Shown here piece after piece: positions 33,578 through 48,500 of a DNA stretch of 64,000 nucleotides; the stretch's first letter is position 1; each line of letters starts with the position of its first letter. The stretch covers positions 682,001-746,000 of the forward strand of contig JADLSH010000279.1 in assembly GCA_016169945.1 (NCBI GenBank), read 5' to 3'. This stretch comes from Trachythela sp. YZ-2020. Lineage: Eukaryota > Cnidaria > Anthozoa > Malacalcyonacea > Clavulariidae. The notes beneath the pieces were generated by a model. It saw only the letters and a list, made by a program, of their open reading frames with translations, had not been told where the DNA came from and did not search any database. The position numbers and the translations under genes were made by a program.

Positions 33578-36500
33578 ATGGCGATAAGGTTTGTGGATGC
33601 AACCTACTTGGCATTGTCACAGATCAGCTTTCTTGTGACAGATCTATCCAAGAAGAATTACAAATCAAGCATGGCCGAAATACAGAATGTAAGTTGAGTG
33701 GTGTGAGTTTCTTCTGATGAAATATTGGATGGAAATTAATATTATTATTAATACAAAATTGAAGCAAAAATTAATATGGGGAATGAGGAATCTTGTGGTG
33801 TGGAAACTATATATTGGCCATATTTATAGCAAGTTTGTAAACAAAGCCTCTGATTGGCTACTAGAGAAGAAACAGCCAATCAAATGCTCAGTTTACAAAC
33901 CGGTTTGTGAATTCATTTTGAACTTTGCAACGATTTGCAAAGTTTGAAACGAAGTTTGGAACATTTTAGTGAAAAATTAGTTGAAATCAACAATAAGTGT
34001 GTCTAAGTTTAGTCGTCTTTGTATTTATACTATAAAAATTAAACAACTAAGATGTCTGTTAAGTGTGTTATTTGGACAGGTTGTTGGAAGTATAAAGTGA
34101 TCATAATCATGGTTAATTTTCAACCTTGATTGTAGTTAGTTGAACAGCATGGTACAGAGGCTGAACGGCATTATCTGCGTTCGTTATTTTCGTCAATCGA
34201 CTTTTCTGCTGAAGGTAAAGGAACAGGAAAAGATTTTCACCAGGTAACTTCATGTTATCTTTTTTGAAATGACCTCAAAGAAAATATTATATACACCTTT
34301 TCGGGGTTTGCGATGCCATCTTGCCAAGCGAGGAAATACAATGGTGAAAGCATAGCCTTGTACTAATGGGAATACTTGTCCCAAGGGTAATGGCATTGTT
34401 ACTCTATTGTATTTGCCGCACTTGGCAAGATGTCATCGCTAGAAGCACTCTTCTCACATATGTGATTTAGGTGAAATCTTTAACCAGAAAACTGCATATT
34501 GAAGGAATTTAATTAACCATAGTCACAAAGATGAAAGGCACATGTCCAAATTATGTCCACAGTGCAATAAATCATGACTATGCACTGGCTGGTGGTGACT
34601 TTCTCAGGAGGGTGCCTTGCCTTCTTTGGGCAGTCCACAGCCCCTTGCACCCCACAAAATATTGTATGCCTGTATGTTGTCTTTGTATAAATCCATTAAT
34701 GCCCAAGAGTTTTCCTTTGAACAAGTAAAATGGCAAAGCATTAATTTATTTAGGGAACATTTACAGCTTAAAACTTTAATGTAAGTGCCACATTATGTGT
34801 TTTATGCTTTTTCCAGGTGCAATTGCTAAGTCAAGAATGTCAGTCATTAATATGTAAAACAAATTTTGTTTCAATTGTTTGTTATGCAATTGAGAACCAA
34901 GAACAACATCAAAAGGTCAGTATCAAATTTAACATTGTTTTTATTTCATCTTTTCATGAATTGTATTTGTTTGTCCCTCAGTTTTACCATATTTTAACAT
35001 GGTTGTCTTTTTTAGTCATTGAAACCATCCAGCCATCTTTTGCCTCAAATAAGCAAAGTTTTGAAGTTCAGTCGTGTTCAAGAGGTAAAAAAAGTTGTCC
35101 TGAATTCTTGCCTCTGCCAAAGATGTATTCAGGGAGAATGAAATAATACTATTTATAACAATATAAGTTCAGAACAAAGTCAGTAGCGAAGCCAGCCTGA
35201 CAATTTGGTCATGCTATGCAAATTTTAAATCATCATTATTCATTTCTTTAGAAATTGATTGTTTTCACAGTCTATGAACACGGAAATATTTGCATTGCAT
35301 GACCAAATTGCCATGGTGTACAATTATTGTTACAGCTTTGTCACACAGTCAGCAATCATTCAAAGTTATTGAGGGGGGTGGCAATTGACCCCCCCCCCCC
35401 TAGTGTCCACCACTAGGGTAATACCTTACATACACTTTTGAAGAATAGGGTTTCCTGGATGGTCAAAAGGTCCCAGAGTCTCAAAATTTTGCATTAAAGT
35501 ATAAACTAATGTGGAAATCCCTGCCCCCTGAGACTCAACTCTATGTCCCATGTAAATCCATCCTTGCTATTTAACCTTGAAAAGGGCAGACTCCAACCCT
35601 AATTGTTAGTCAGGCAATAGTGTGACAGAACCTGAGTGTATAATTTGTGTAGCTCAATACCTGGTATACCTATGCTCAATACTTATAAATGTAAAAAATA
35701 CAGGTTGTGTTTGGACTGGGATTAATGAAATCATCAAATGAAGAGCTGAGAAACTTTGGTAGGTGTTTATAAAATTATGTATTTAGGGTACTCAAGTTGT
35801 GAAAGGCAACATGGTTAGTAGCAGTTTTATATAAACCTGACATGTTTGTATAAATTTCTATAATTTTAGCTGGAATGTTTGTGAAGCAAAAACTTCCTGA
35901 CCTACTACGATCTTACATTGATTCAGGTAATTTGGATGCCCAAATTCCAGATCCTGGCTAAGACCCTAGTAGATCCTCTCCACAGGGTTTGTGCTACTCC
36001 TTGAAGTCCTTAAATACTCCTTGAATGAAATTCTGACTTTCAAGGGCGCTTGAAATGCCCTTGATTCTTGCAGTTTTCTGAAAACTCCTTAAATACTCCT
36101 TGAATTTTTTGTCCTTATTTAGTCAATTAATCCATATTATATAATATTTTGTAAAGCAAAATCAATCGATGCTACAGACACGAACGGGAAAAAAGTTAAA
36201 ATGATACAACTTGCAGATTGTTTGTTCAAGTAACTAATAAATTTGTACCTTAAGTTTTCCTGTTACTCATTATATTGTTTTAACCTCACAAATTTATGCC
36301 AATCTGAGAAATTGTTGAATTTATCTTGTCTTTTCTTGAAAGAAAACATCCTAAATACTTGAAAAATGCTATTTTACTCCTTGAATTCAACTATTCAAGG
36401 TCAGCACGAACTCTGTCTCCAGATTTGCCCCCTTCCCCCTCAGACATGCTGGAAATATGTAAGCTCCCTAATAGAGGATTTATGATAAGTACAAGTAACA

Positions 36501-39500
36501 ATGTATTTCAATTTAGATGTGGGAGGAGGACCTGAAGGTGGACTTACAGATGTAGCTATCGAAGTTCTTCATCTTCTGCTAACCTACCTGCTGTATACAC
36601 CACAGAAAGATGTCGGCATTGGTGAAGACCAAAAACAGGCTTTCTTGAATACGCTAAGAAAAGGTGGGGTGTAAAATTGCGCAGAATAATTAGAGCTGCT
36701 CCCATCGGGATATTTTCGTCATCGATTAATCGCTGTCTACAATCGATTAATTGTATTGAATAGATTAAATTATCACACCCCCAAAACGTGACGTAATTAA
36801 CGAGAAAACGTGACGTTTCATCAAAAGTAAACATCGCGAAAAACTTTTCACACTCGACCGTTTTTGCAATAGTGACTTATTTCAATAGGCCTAATATCTT
36901 AAATTGACTGCAATGAGACTATGAGAGCACCAGAATGCTTATCTCTTCCCATTTTCCTAACTCCAGAAAGAAAGTTAAATGTCATGCTGTGCATGGTTGT
37001 TCTCAATGATCCGATTATTGTTAAGAATAATCGATTGCAAAACATTAATGAAATTTGATTAATGAACCTTCATGGTGAAAACTAAAAAGACAGTAACCAT
37101 GGTTACCATGGATCGCATCAGCAACTTACTGCCTTGGTGCAGCAACGTCACCGTGGGTAACTTAAAAGTATTTGGATCAGTCAGTTAGTTGGTCATTCTT
37201 CTTTTGACTGAGATTTAAGGCCTGTTCACACCGATTCTCCTTCTAACGTATGTGATTTCATACAATACCGCAACAACTACACTTTTCGCCAGGTATGAGC
37301 CAATAGCCTTACTCTTGTCAGCAAATCCGGTAAATCACATACGTCAAGAGGAGAATCGGATTGTGTGAACCAGCCTTTAGACTTTCTAAAGGTTGGAGGC
37401 TATAATTTTGCTTGCCCAAAAAAGAGCAGGAAGGACTACATGTAATTTCGTGCAGTGTGAAGAAAGGTGAGTGTGTGTCACTCGCAGAGGTTAATTGTGT
37501 CTAGATTGCCAGGACTCCCTTACCTCTCAGTTAAGCCAGCTATACAGCAGGTTGAGGGCAGGTATTTACTTAGGTTGTGTAACGTCCCTGTGTTTGATAA
37601 ATTCTGAATGTAAGTAGAGATTGGTTGGTTCTCTAGGGTTGGCTTCAAGGATTTTTCTCCAGGTATTCCAGTTTTCCTCCCTCGCTAAAATCTAACCCTT
37701 ACGGTTGGGGATTAACCTTAGCAAACTAACTAACCCTCAACCTTTGCCAATTGGGTTGTAAAAGCTGTTAAGACTTCCTGCCCATCTCAGAGTGGTAAAC
37801 ATAATAAACTAAAAGTCTATGCGGATTTCGTGTTGCGTGCGTAGGTCATCTTAAATACGGCATTAGACGAACAGTCGGGAATTATTTACCCCCATAATTA
37901 TTACCAGTATGTAGATCGTACAGTCGCACTTTTCTAGCTTGGTCGTCTGGATAGTTATACAAGATCAGCCATCAGAAGTACGATGCGTCTTGACGGATAT
38001 TCCACATCTAGTGTAAACCTGGCCACTGTCTCTGAGCTGTTTCCATTTGTGTTTTTAAGATTTTCCAAGTGAACGGGTACCCGTCGTCTTGGCTCCATTG
38101 CTCTATCAAGGAGTTCATGATATGCCTCTGAGCCGGTGGGTGAATGAAACATATCTATATACGTGTAAACAAATATTATAATGGCGACAGATAGGAAATG
38201 TAAAGCCTTCAAAATAGTGGAAATACGAACATCTTATGGCGGTTTTTGTCTAGAATAAGGTCAGTCTGTTCAAATGCGTGGAGTTGTTTTAAAAACTTAT
38301 TTTCAATATTATTAAAGAGTATTTTTACTATCGGTTTGATGAAGCGAAGTATATTACTGATAAGCGTTTGTGGACTATTCTATTATGTTTTAGCATCCGA
38401 ATTTCGTATAGGCTGTGTTTAAGTATCGTGCGAGTATACGGTTCTAAGTCCATATTATTTATAGTGTATATATTTTGTCTAAATAGTATTCGCAATATAA
38501 ACAAACAGATGTGTCTGTATAGTTTTTAATACTGTAGCCTTTCTACTCTAAATAAAAGTGACTTATAATAATTTATTATCGTATTTGGAACATGAAATTA
38601 GATTTGTTCAAAAGTTTTATGAAGTTACCTTTAGGATAGTTTCAGACAATTTCCAACGGCGTATGTAGATGGATTTTAGCCCGTTTACGCCGCATTTCAG
38701 TATAGTATACTTTATCCATTACATTTACTTTTACTAGGTTTAATGTGGAGAGCTCTCCCGTCCCCAAATTAATGGTAAGCAAAATGTTAGAAGTGTCTCG
38801 TGGGGTCGTTACCTCCCCCCCTCCCCTCCCTCAAGTACTCCCCGTGGTTCCATTGTAGGTCGCGATAAACGATATATTTGAGGGTTTGTGGATCAAACTA
38901 CCTGAAAAATATAACAAGAACTTCGACGTTTCAAGCGAAAGCCCTTCGTCTGTTAGAGTCCCTTCGTTAATGGCCCTTTGTTGGTGGCTTCCAACTTCCA
39001 GACGAACGCCCTTCGCTCGAAACGTCGCAGTTCTTGTTATATTTTTTGATCCTACAAACCCTCAAGCTCAATAGGGAGCTTTAGCAATGACTACGAGTAC
39101 GAGATTCGTCATTTTCGCGCCAAACGCCTTGTTTGTATACGCCATCTCGCAAAAGTCGTATAGTCGTTCGGCTTTTGACTACGAGATTTTTGATAAATCG
39201 CGTACTACAATAACTAAAGAGTCACTAAACGCATGCAGCTTGACACATAAATCTTTGTAAGCTCACTAAGGTGTCCCAATCTATAGTGATCAAGTTGGTG
39301 AAACGGATGACCATAACGTCTGTTGACCGTTGTCGCTTTACCCTAGAAAAGATTATTTCAAATCAACCTTGTATTTTAGGCGTAACGTTTAACGTTGTGT
39401 CGGGAGTTAGTCCTGACAGTGAGTTTTGTATTTGTTTTAAGATGGAGGATGACTTGAGTAAACTGATGCATGAAATTGGTTATTCATGTTGTGCAAGGTA

Positions 39501-42500
39501 AATGTTCTATTGAACCATGTCATTACAAGGCACATTGGCCACTGCTTCGTTGGTGTATTGAAGTGAAAAACCACCTTCGATTGAATTGCCTTGATTGACA
39601 GTGAAGTCTTTTTCTATTTTATCTCTACTATGCAATTGTTATCAATAGATTTTTTGCTAAATTCTCTTTCTTATTTACTATATACTTTCTGTACCATTAG
39701 TGTGCTAGAATGCAAGGAGACTTTGGGACAATTTAACAAGGCTAATATTACACCAATGTGTGTTGCCAGAGTCTTAGGTATGCCGTGTCTCACTGCTTCT
39801 TTGAAGTTAAAATTTAAAACGTAATAAACGCAGAATTTATTGTCATGCCTACTATTTTACTTTAATATGTTTTAACTTTTTAGGAATGATGGCCAGGACA
39901 GTTTCTGGCCTTGGAGAGTCTGCGCCACTGCAGGTATATACCTAGAATACTACAGTAGTACTACAATATATTCAGCTCGTGCGAGAATATTACGTCATGC
40001 TAAATAAGCTAAATTATCCGCCATTTTGTGTGACATTATCGTGGATTTCATCGATGTGCCTTTCTCGCTTATATCTTGCGAAATACAGTTTTAAAACAAG
40101 CTATATCTCGCTAGAATCCTTGAACAAAGAGGAGTATTTTGGTGTATAGTTTGTCGTTTTAATAGCATGTCTAGAACTCGAATTATTAAGGAAAGTTGGT
40201 GTGCGTATTAATGTCAGCCATGTTGGATTTCATTTTAATTAGTTTGAATCAGTGGTTTGAATTTTCCACCCAAAATGGCGGAAACCAAATAATTACTTGT
40301 GATTGTTGTGAGTTGTGATTTGCAAGGGTCAGCTGAGTACCCAGCCTAGTCCCAGGCTCTCTCTCTGTATGCTGCTCTGATATATTTAAATAAGTTTTAA
40401 TGCCTGGGTGTGCTGTGCCGAGCGAATAAGTTTTATGCACCTTCTGTGATTGACGTCACCCCCCCAGTCTAGTCATACTACATCGTTTTTTCTCCTCAGC
40501 TTCAGAACGGCAGAACGGGCTGCTGAATACCCATACTTTAAGCAAACTATTAAAATGTTTCAAATGTCTACTTCCGTTAGACATCAGTCAACATCGTTAC
40601 TCCAATTGAGCTGGGCAAACCGGAGGAACCATCGACAGGACCAAATACTTGGAACGTCGAGATATTTGTTCAAACTGTAAAGGAAATGGTACGTATACTG
40701 CAAGCTCTTGTTACATGAGGCAATATCTACTGCAACTTATCACGCAATTTCTGATACGGAGCCATATTGTGTAGAAGAGTATACTTACAGATAAATGATG
40801 ACCATGAGTCGCGTTTCACTCGATAAGTATTTTTCATTCTCGTCGTTGGTAGAGTAAAGTCCAGGGGCCGGTTGTATAAAAAAGTAGTTAAAGTTAACTA
40901 TTGTTAGCGCGAGAGTCGTCCAATCAGAAACGCTTATTTTAGACTTAACTGCTATTTAACTACAAAACGGGTAGTTAAAAAGTAATTAAGAGTTTTGTAC
41001 AACCGGTCCCAGGTCAAACGAGGATGATAGTCAATGAGAGTTGCAATTAACTCTCGCTCGCGTTTGATTGCTAACTCTCATCAACTCTTATCAACTTTGA
41101 ACTGGTTCAAATGATGACAGTTTTTCCTCGTTTGACCGGTCCCTGTGGTAATATCCAGTCAACTCTAATACAATAAGCTTCGGGTCTGTAGGATCAACCC
41201 ACCTGAAAAATACAACAAGAACTTCGACGTTTCGAGCGAAGGCCCTCGACCCACGCTACTAACGCTTTCGCTCGAAACGTCGAAGTTCTTGTTGTATTTT
41301 TCAGGTAGATTGATCCTAAAGACTCGAAGCTTATTGTGTAGACGCTACCTACACGTACTGGCTGGCGCCACACGTTCGAGAAACTCTCATGCAACTATTG
41401 TTCTCCTTTGACTGGGGAAAACTCTCGCTTGCTGACTCTCATCAACTCTCATCTTCGTTTGACCAGGACTTAAAACGTGGGTCATCCTCACAATTTCTGA
41501 ACAGTTATTGCATGTTATTGACAAGGGCGAAAATCCATCTAAAAAAGTGGGGGAGGGAGCCTTCTAATAGTTGTGGAGGCATGTAACACGCCTAACATTT
41601 TCAAAGCATTTCCGCATCATTTATAGACACTTCCCGAAGGAAGCGTAACTTGGGTCTAAGCATTAGGGGTGTTGTTACGTTTTTCCCGACGAAAGGGCGT
41701 GGTAAAGGGGCCGGCCAAAACCAAAATTGTCTGTTGAGGCCCCATGCCTCTAGCGAGAATGCGCAGGTATCGATCGCTGCTCCCCCAGAAAATTTTGAAA
41801 TGGAGATTCCCTGAAACGCCATTTCGTGCATTTTGGGGGAAGATTTTGCAGAATTCTGATGATCAGAACATGTCGTATAAGCAAAAGTGGAAAAAAGTTG
41901 GAAGGATAATTACATATTGATCCCCCTCTGTCCAAAAAGTGGGGGGGGGGGATTCGTCCCCTCCAGGATTGACGCCCTTGGTTATTGATGTGTGTTCTTG
42001 TGTTCTATAGGTACCTGAGTTGAACTGGAAAGAAGTAATATCATGTTTGGACCATCCTGGATTTTTAATCAGCACAGTGGAAGCACTAAGACTTATTGTG
42101 ACTGCCTGTCAGAAAGGATTGCAAGAGATATTTCCCATTGAGATTGTTTATCAGTCTTGGTCCAACACAGAAGGCCAGGTGGGCTGAAGTAAACTCCTAA
42201 CTAAAATTTCAATACAAAATTTGACTTGATAACTCAATGGTTAGATTTCAAAGACTGGGGAACTTTACCTGTTCTAAGCTGTTCTCCCAAGAGGTCCAGT
42301 GTTACTACACAAGGAAGCCTACCAAGGAGACCTTACGGTGTAGGACAGCAACGTGAACGACGACGGCCAAAAACAAACTCCTTCAAATAAATCAATGAAA
42401 TAAAACTTGTCGTGTATTATCAATCGTATGAATTCACTTCAGTTTGAGGAAGTTGAGATAACGGCCTTTTGGTTTAGAAGATTTCTACTTCAGTACTGAG

Positions 42501-45500
42501 CCAATTTGCTGAGTACCACTTCTCGCGGCTTGAAATGCAGACGTTGAACACAAGACGCAAGAATCTGTAGTTTACCGTTGTAAACAGAGCGAGGATGACG
42601 TCTAAAACTCCCGTGGGATTTTAATTATCTATTTCTATTCTAAAATACTATAAATTTCATTGTATTTATAGCCGTCGTCGTCACGTTGCCGTCTTAAATC
42701 TTAAGGTCTCTATTGTTACTACAGGAGGAAATCTAAACTAAGCTAGCTGTATTTATAGTGGATAGCTCTATTAATTCTTAGCCGTACTCCTTAGAGGTCC
42801 AGTAAGAGCCTTTCCTTATTGGCCCAGTGTTTCTGCAAAAGGAAACTGTAATATCTGGAAAAACCCTGCGATGCGCACTCCTCCCATATGTAACTGAGGC
42901 GAAATTATAATCAGACAACAGCATATTGCATGAATCGAACCCCGGTCGCAAGAGATAAGAGCCACATGCTCTAAACACTGTCTCACTAACACGTCGACTT
43001 ATATTCTTTAAAATGATTAGTTGAGTTTATTATGTTTACCACTCTGAGGTGGACGGAAAGCCTTAACAGGTTGTGCAACCCAATTGACAAAGGTTCTAAG
43101 GGTTAGTTAGTTACATAAGGTTAGTGCCTATAAGAGTTAGTTTTTAGTGAGGGAGGAAAACCGGAGTACCCGGAGAAAACCCTCGAAGCACAGGAGAGAC
43201 CCAACCAATCTCAACTTACTTGAGTTAATCAAGCACAGGGACGTTACCCAACCTAAGTATATCCCTGCCCTCGACCTGCTGTATAGCCGGCTTAACTCAG
43301 AGGGTAAAGGGCAGTGCGCTAACCACATCTGCCACTCGTGCTTCCATGATCTTTCTATTGTTGTTTGTTAGTTATCATGGATACAACAAGCTCTGATCAA
43401 TCCAGATGTATTTTGTTTCGCTGACTATCCGTGTCATACTGTCGTCATTGATATACTCAAGTCGCCTCCTGAAGACAATAATCGCGAAATATTAACATGG
43501 TATGAAATATCATAAATACCTAAAATAGTACTTACTATTATTGCTTGTTGTAGGAACAATAATTGGTGGGGTCCAAATAGAGTCGAACCACTTGCTGAAA
43601 TATTAATTTCTGAATGTCCTAACGCTCTATCCACTGCGTTATTGCCTGGAATATCCGATTGACGTATGTGATTTACTGGATTTTCTGACAAGAGTAAGGC
43701 TATTGGCTCATACTTGGCGAAAAGTGTAATTGTTGCTGTATTGTGTGAAATCACATACGTCAGGAGGAGAATCGATCGTGTGAACAGACCTTTAATAACT
43801 TATTGCTACTTGAATTACAAGATTATTTGACAGTGATTGGTTGAGATGGTACAGGAAAATTTCACGGAGTTTTAATAAGGTTTTAGTGAAGTAAACTCTG
43901 TATCGAATGCAATAGTATAGTACACTATAAGATATAGGTATGGATGTCCATGTAGTTCTTCAAAGTTGCCTAATCATTGTATACTCTCGAATTCTGTAGG
44001 CAATCCTTGAGTCTTGTGGAGACGTTACTTCGACTGGCTGAATCTGGTCATTACGAGACTGTTAAAGCTTTGTTTGATTTCCCAATTAAACATTGTCCCG
44101 ATGTGCTTGTGTTAGCCTTGCTGCAGACTAATGTAAGTCTATTAACCCTTACACAAATCCTAATTTTAATCCTAATCCTTACCCTAGTGTAACTATAAAA
44201 GAGGCTTATTTAATCGTATTTATGTCATTCTAGTTTCTTATTTAAAATTATTTTCTTTAGCCTACGTGGCAGACATTGAAGTTCGATCTGGCCACCATAT
44301 TAATCCCATTGTTTCTTGCCAACCATCCGAATTCACTCTGTGTTTTACACCATGTTTGGCATGGTCAGGTAAGAAGCCATGAAAAAGAGGTTGTGTATAT
44401 ATATATATATGGGCACAGCATTCTCACTAAACTGAACTAATGAAAGATACTGAAAACCTCTATCAGTTCTATAAGAAGAAACAGATTCCGAAGAATAAGA
44501 TCACCTTGAAATTCAATGTATGAATTAACACTATAGACGAGTTTTTGAAACTGTAAATTTTCGACTTCATTTCAAAGTCACCATTAGACATGAAATAAAG
44601 TCCAAAATTTACAGTGTCAAATAATTCATATATTGAATTTCAAGTTGACTATTTTCCCCTGAGGTCAAGTAATACCCAACCCTACTAGCTCTATCAGTTC
44701 TATCTAAACTGTTCTCCAATCCCTTTTTAGTCTACGACCATTCTGTGGTGTTTATAGAATGATTATAAGAGTCAAACTGGTAGCACCTATCTCACATGTG
44801 ACTGAGGGTGAAATTTTGATCAGACAACAGTATATTGTAGGAGACGATGCCTAGTCACAGAAAAAGGCAAATGTGCCAACCACTCTGCTATTCATTTATG
44901 ATTGGCCCAAATTCAAAGGCAGTTCAAAGGTCAAGTGAGCACTCATTAAGTCAGATCTTTGTTTTGACCATGTTTAACAAAGGTCTGACTTAATGAGTGC
45001 TCACTTGACCTTTGGACTTCCATTGAATTTGGGCCGGAAGTCTGGAATTCCATATCAAATTTAATTATCTATTGAAATGACACTCCAGTTCCTTTTTACT
45101 GTCAGGGTCAGTCGTCACCATCCATTCGACATCTTGTTATTCAAGCGATGGCTGATTGGTATTTAACTGGTGATTTATCTCGGATATTGGATGTTGCTCA
45201 AGATTTGAAGGTTAGGCTTAGAAATTTATTCTCCGTCGTAGCTTGCTCCGCGGGCATCTCCTATAATTTCTCCCGCCTTGTGGACCTGCTGTGGGGGTCT
45301 ATTGTTTTGTCTCTGGGGCATGTAATTATTGATTAAAACCTGTTCTTACAGTGAATAGAAATATCCTACGTAAAAATTCATAGATATAGAGAACATATTT
45401 TTTCAACTTCTGGAACATGTTTAAAATGGCATAAAAATCTCAATATGAGCTTGTTGGTACTGACATTTTCTGAAGGATATTTTTCTTGGTGGCGCCTCCC

Positions 45501-48500
45501 TCCCCCCCTGCACCCGCCACAAAACCCGCTTATGACTTTACCCATTGTGAGCAATGATCTTTCATCAATAATGGCAGGGGGGGTGATGCACGGGAAAACG
45601 TGGTAGTCAAGTTGATATATACTAAGATAAAATGTATACTGAGCCGATATAATTTATAATATATCTCGATTGATAAAATCACAATTTTCGGGTGAGCATT
45701 CATGTCACTATTGCTCTAAAAATCAGCTGAGTCATAGAAAAACGTCCAAAATATTTACACTTTTTAAACTTTAGGCTCTTTCCATATTATTGAATGGCTC
45801 GTCTTTCGCCTTCGTCATCGACCTTGCTGCGTTGGCATCACGACGTGAATATCTAAAACTGGACAAATGGCTAAACGATAAACTTCGCGAGCATCAAGAA
45901 GAATTTGCAGTTGCCGTTGTGGACTTTCTCAAACGTCGTTGTCCACATTTGGCTGGTGTTATACCTGAGAAAGAGTTACCAAAGAGCGCACAGCTACCGC
46001 CAGAGACTGTTAATACAATGCTCTCATGTTTACAGGCGTATTCAGGGTAAGTGAAAGTTTGTAAGTTCTGCAACACGATAGGAAATTGCGGTCACAAATT
46101 GATAACTAAGCATGCGTAGATTGTACATGCTGATGTGTATGTCTATCGTTCTAACTCTCAGGCAGTCAAAATGTGTCCAAATGACTGAGTAAGTGATGAT
46201 TTTACTCATCAGTGATGTAACGCTAGAATTTGAGGGACAAACATCAATATGAGTTGGTTTATGTTTTTCAGTCATGTTTCACTTGAACTCGGCGAAGAAA
46301 TCAAGCAAATGATATCACGACATGGTCCGATACTCAAGTCCAGACAACCGTCAGTCAGTGTTTCCTTACCATCCTTATCAAGACAGACCAGCAGAGATCC
46401 TGGCTTGCCTGGACAGGTAACATGAGACTATTTTGAATCTTAAATTTTGTGTGCATTGAAACTTTCCCGCAATGGTGCCACAATTACTTTGGTGCACAGT
46501 TTTATGTTCGCGTATTCGGTTAGGATTAGCGTTAAAAGATCAAGGTTAAGATAAGGGTTTGCATGGTCAAAACGTCTGTCACTTGCCCAATGAAAAGTGA
46601 AACGAAAGATGGCGGTTACTGGATGTCAATTGCAGTACAGCAGAAGCCTGTGTCCCAATTCATTTGTCACACACGTTGTTTGCATAAGTTTCTCAAAATG
46701 ATTTGGTGCTTATGTAATAAAATATTCACTACTTTAAAATATACGTTTCTGTTTTTTTTTCAAGATGGATTCGTTGGCTGGCTTAAATTTATCATCAGGT
46801 ACCATTCCTCCAACACCAACCACGCCATCTCAACTTCCAACTTTCCCGCCACATCCGTTGTCAACTGGTGGGGGGCTGGGCGCGCTCGGTCTGGGCTCTA
46901 CTATTGGACAGCCACCATCCAAACCAATATCACAACTTGGTACAGGTACGATGTTCTTTCGTTTGCACACTTGGTTTGAAAACAATGTTGTCTAGTTTGC
47001 TCTAGGCCAAACTTTTGGGCGAATAGCTCTTATACACAATTCTAATGCTTAGTTACCTTTGTTCTACTTTATGTTTTTGCAAACTAGAACAATAGTAACC
47101 AAAGTTGTGATTAGGTAGCAACGGATATAAACAGCGGTAGCCAAATTTGTCTGCTGAAATGAAATTTAAGTACAACTTTAACGGCTGTAATCCAACAATG
47201 TTTCACCATTTAGGTCTGTCATCTTCGAGCTTGTCCAGTACAGGCGGCAACCCTCTACTTCAGCAATTACAAGTGGGATTTTCAAATGATAATTTCCATT
47301 CACTTGGTGTGAGCAGCACAGCAGTTACCTTTACCTCCAAACCACTTGGATCATTGCCCGCATTCCCACCTCAACCCGCACCGCCTGCGGGACAGCCACA
47401 ACTGTCAAGCAGTCAAAGGCAGCAGGCTGAGAAACTCCGTCAAAGTAAGTTTATATTACAACTTGTGTCAAACCTACAGCAGATTTGTACCTTTGCTGTT
47501 TCAGCAACTTGTTATCAGGATGTGTTCGCACTGCTTGTTCCCAGCTTGTTGACAAATTGCCATCGACTTGTTCAGAACTTGCTACAAGGTTGTTGACTCA
47601 ACAGACTTGTTACAAATCGTCCTGCAATCCAACAACTTGTTAACAAGTTGTGGGTGACAACCTTGTAGCGACTTGATAAAATGACAACATTGTTACAACT
47701 TGTTGACAAGCTTGCTACAAGCCTGTTGCGAACAAGATGTGAGATTTTTACGCGTGTACCAACACTGTTCCCCACGTTTGAAATATCAACCATAATACGG
47801 GCGGTTTAACTGTACATCTAGCACTGTCTCTCTTTCCCTAGGCACGACTGGCAATGATATTACAGCAGTATTACCTGGAGTGAACCAGTCATTTCCAAGT
47901 GATGTCGAGGCTGAAGCAAACTCGTATTTCCAGAAAATCTACAACCAACCTCCCAATCCAACAATGACCATTGATGAAGTTCTAGAAATGCTGAAAACGT
48001 TTAAAGATTCATCATCCAAGAAAGAAAAGGTGAACTGATTAAATAATTTATAGATAGTTAATAAACGTTTATTACATGAAGGAACTTTTTCAGAACACGC
48101 AACCAAACAGAACGTTTTCTTGCCTATGATAATTTTAACTTGCTCCAGCAAGCTATAAGTGACACCAAACTGTGTACATGTCGATGTATATACCAGTTGG
48201 AAAGAAGCTGTATTTGTTTTAGGATGTATTCCTGTGCATGCTTCGCAATCTGTTTGAAGAATATGGTCATTTCCATAACTATCCCAACAGAGAGCTGCAT
48301 ACAACTGCCTGTTTATTTGGTGGAATTATTGATCAAGGGCTCGTTACGTGAGTATAATGATAGGGACTGGTATATTAAGCTGAGGATTGGTGTGATCTGA
48401 AAGGCATAGTGTATAATCCAAGTCGAGCCAGCCCAGTAGATAAGATCCCACCTCGCACTAGATAGGTGGGATATCAGAAAGGTGAGATAAAATTTTCGAT

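Noticed and set aside
36664..36670. Alternative CNOT1 exon 7 donor at 36664 (g|gtgggg)
   Set aside because: It leaves phase 1, and the next exon (38738) would then hit a stop codon. The donor at 36671 (GT|gtaaaa) keeps the frame.
47451..47758. Repeat array that could suggest a CRISPR-like structure
   Set aside because: Palindromes are irregularly spaced, there are no uniform spacers, and a second copy with inverted ends shows it is a MITE. The setting is a eukaryotic intron.
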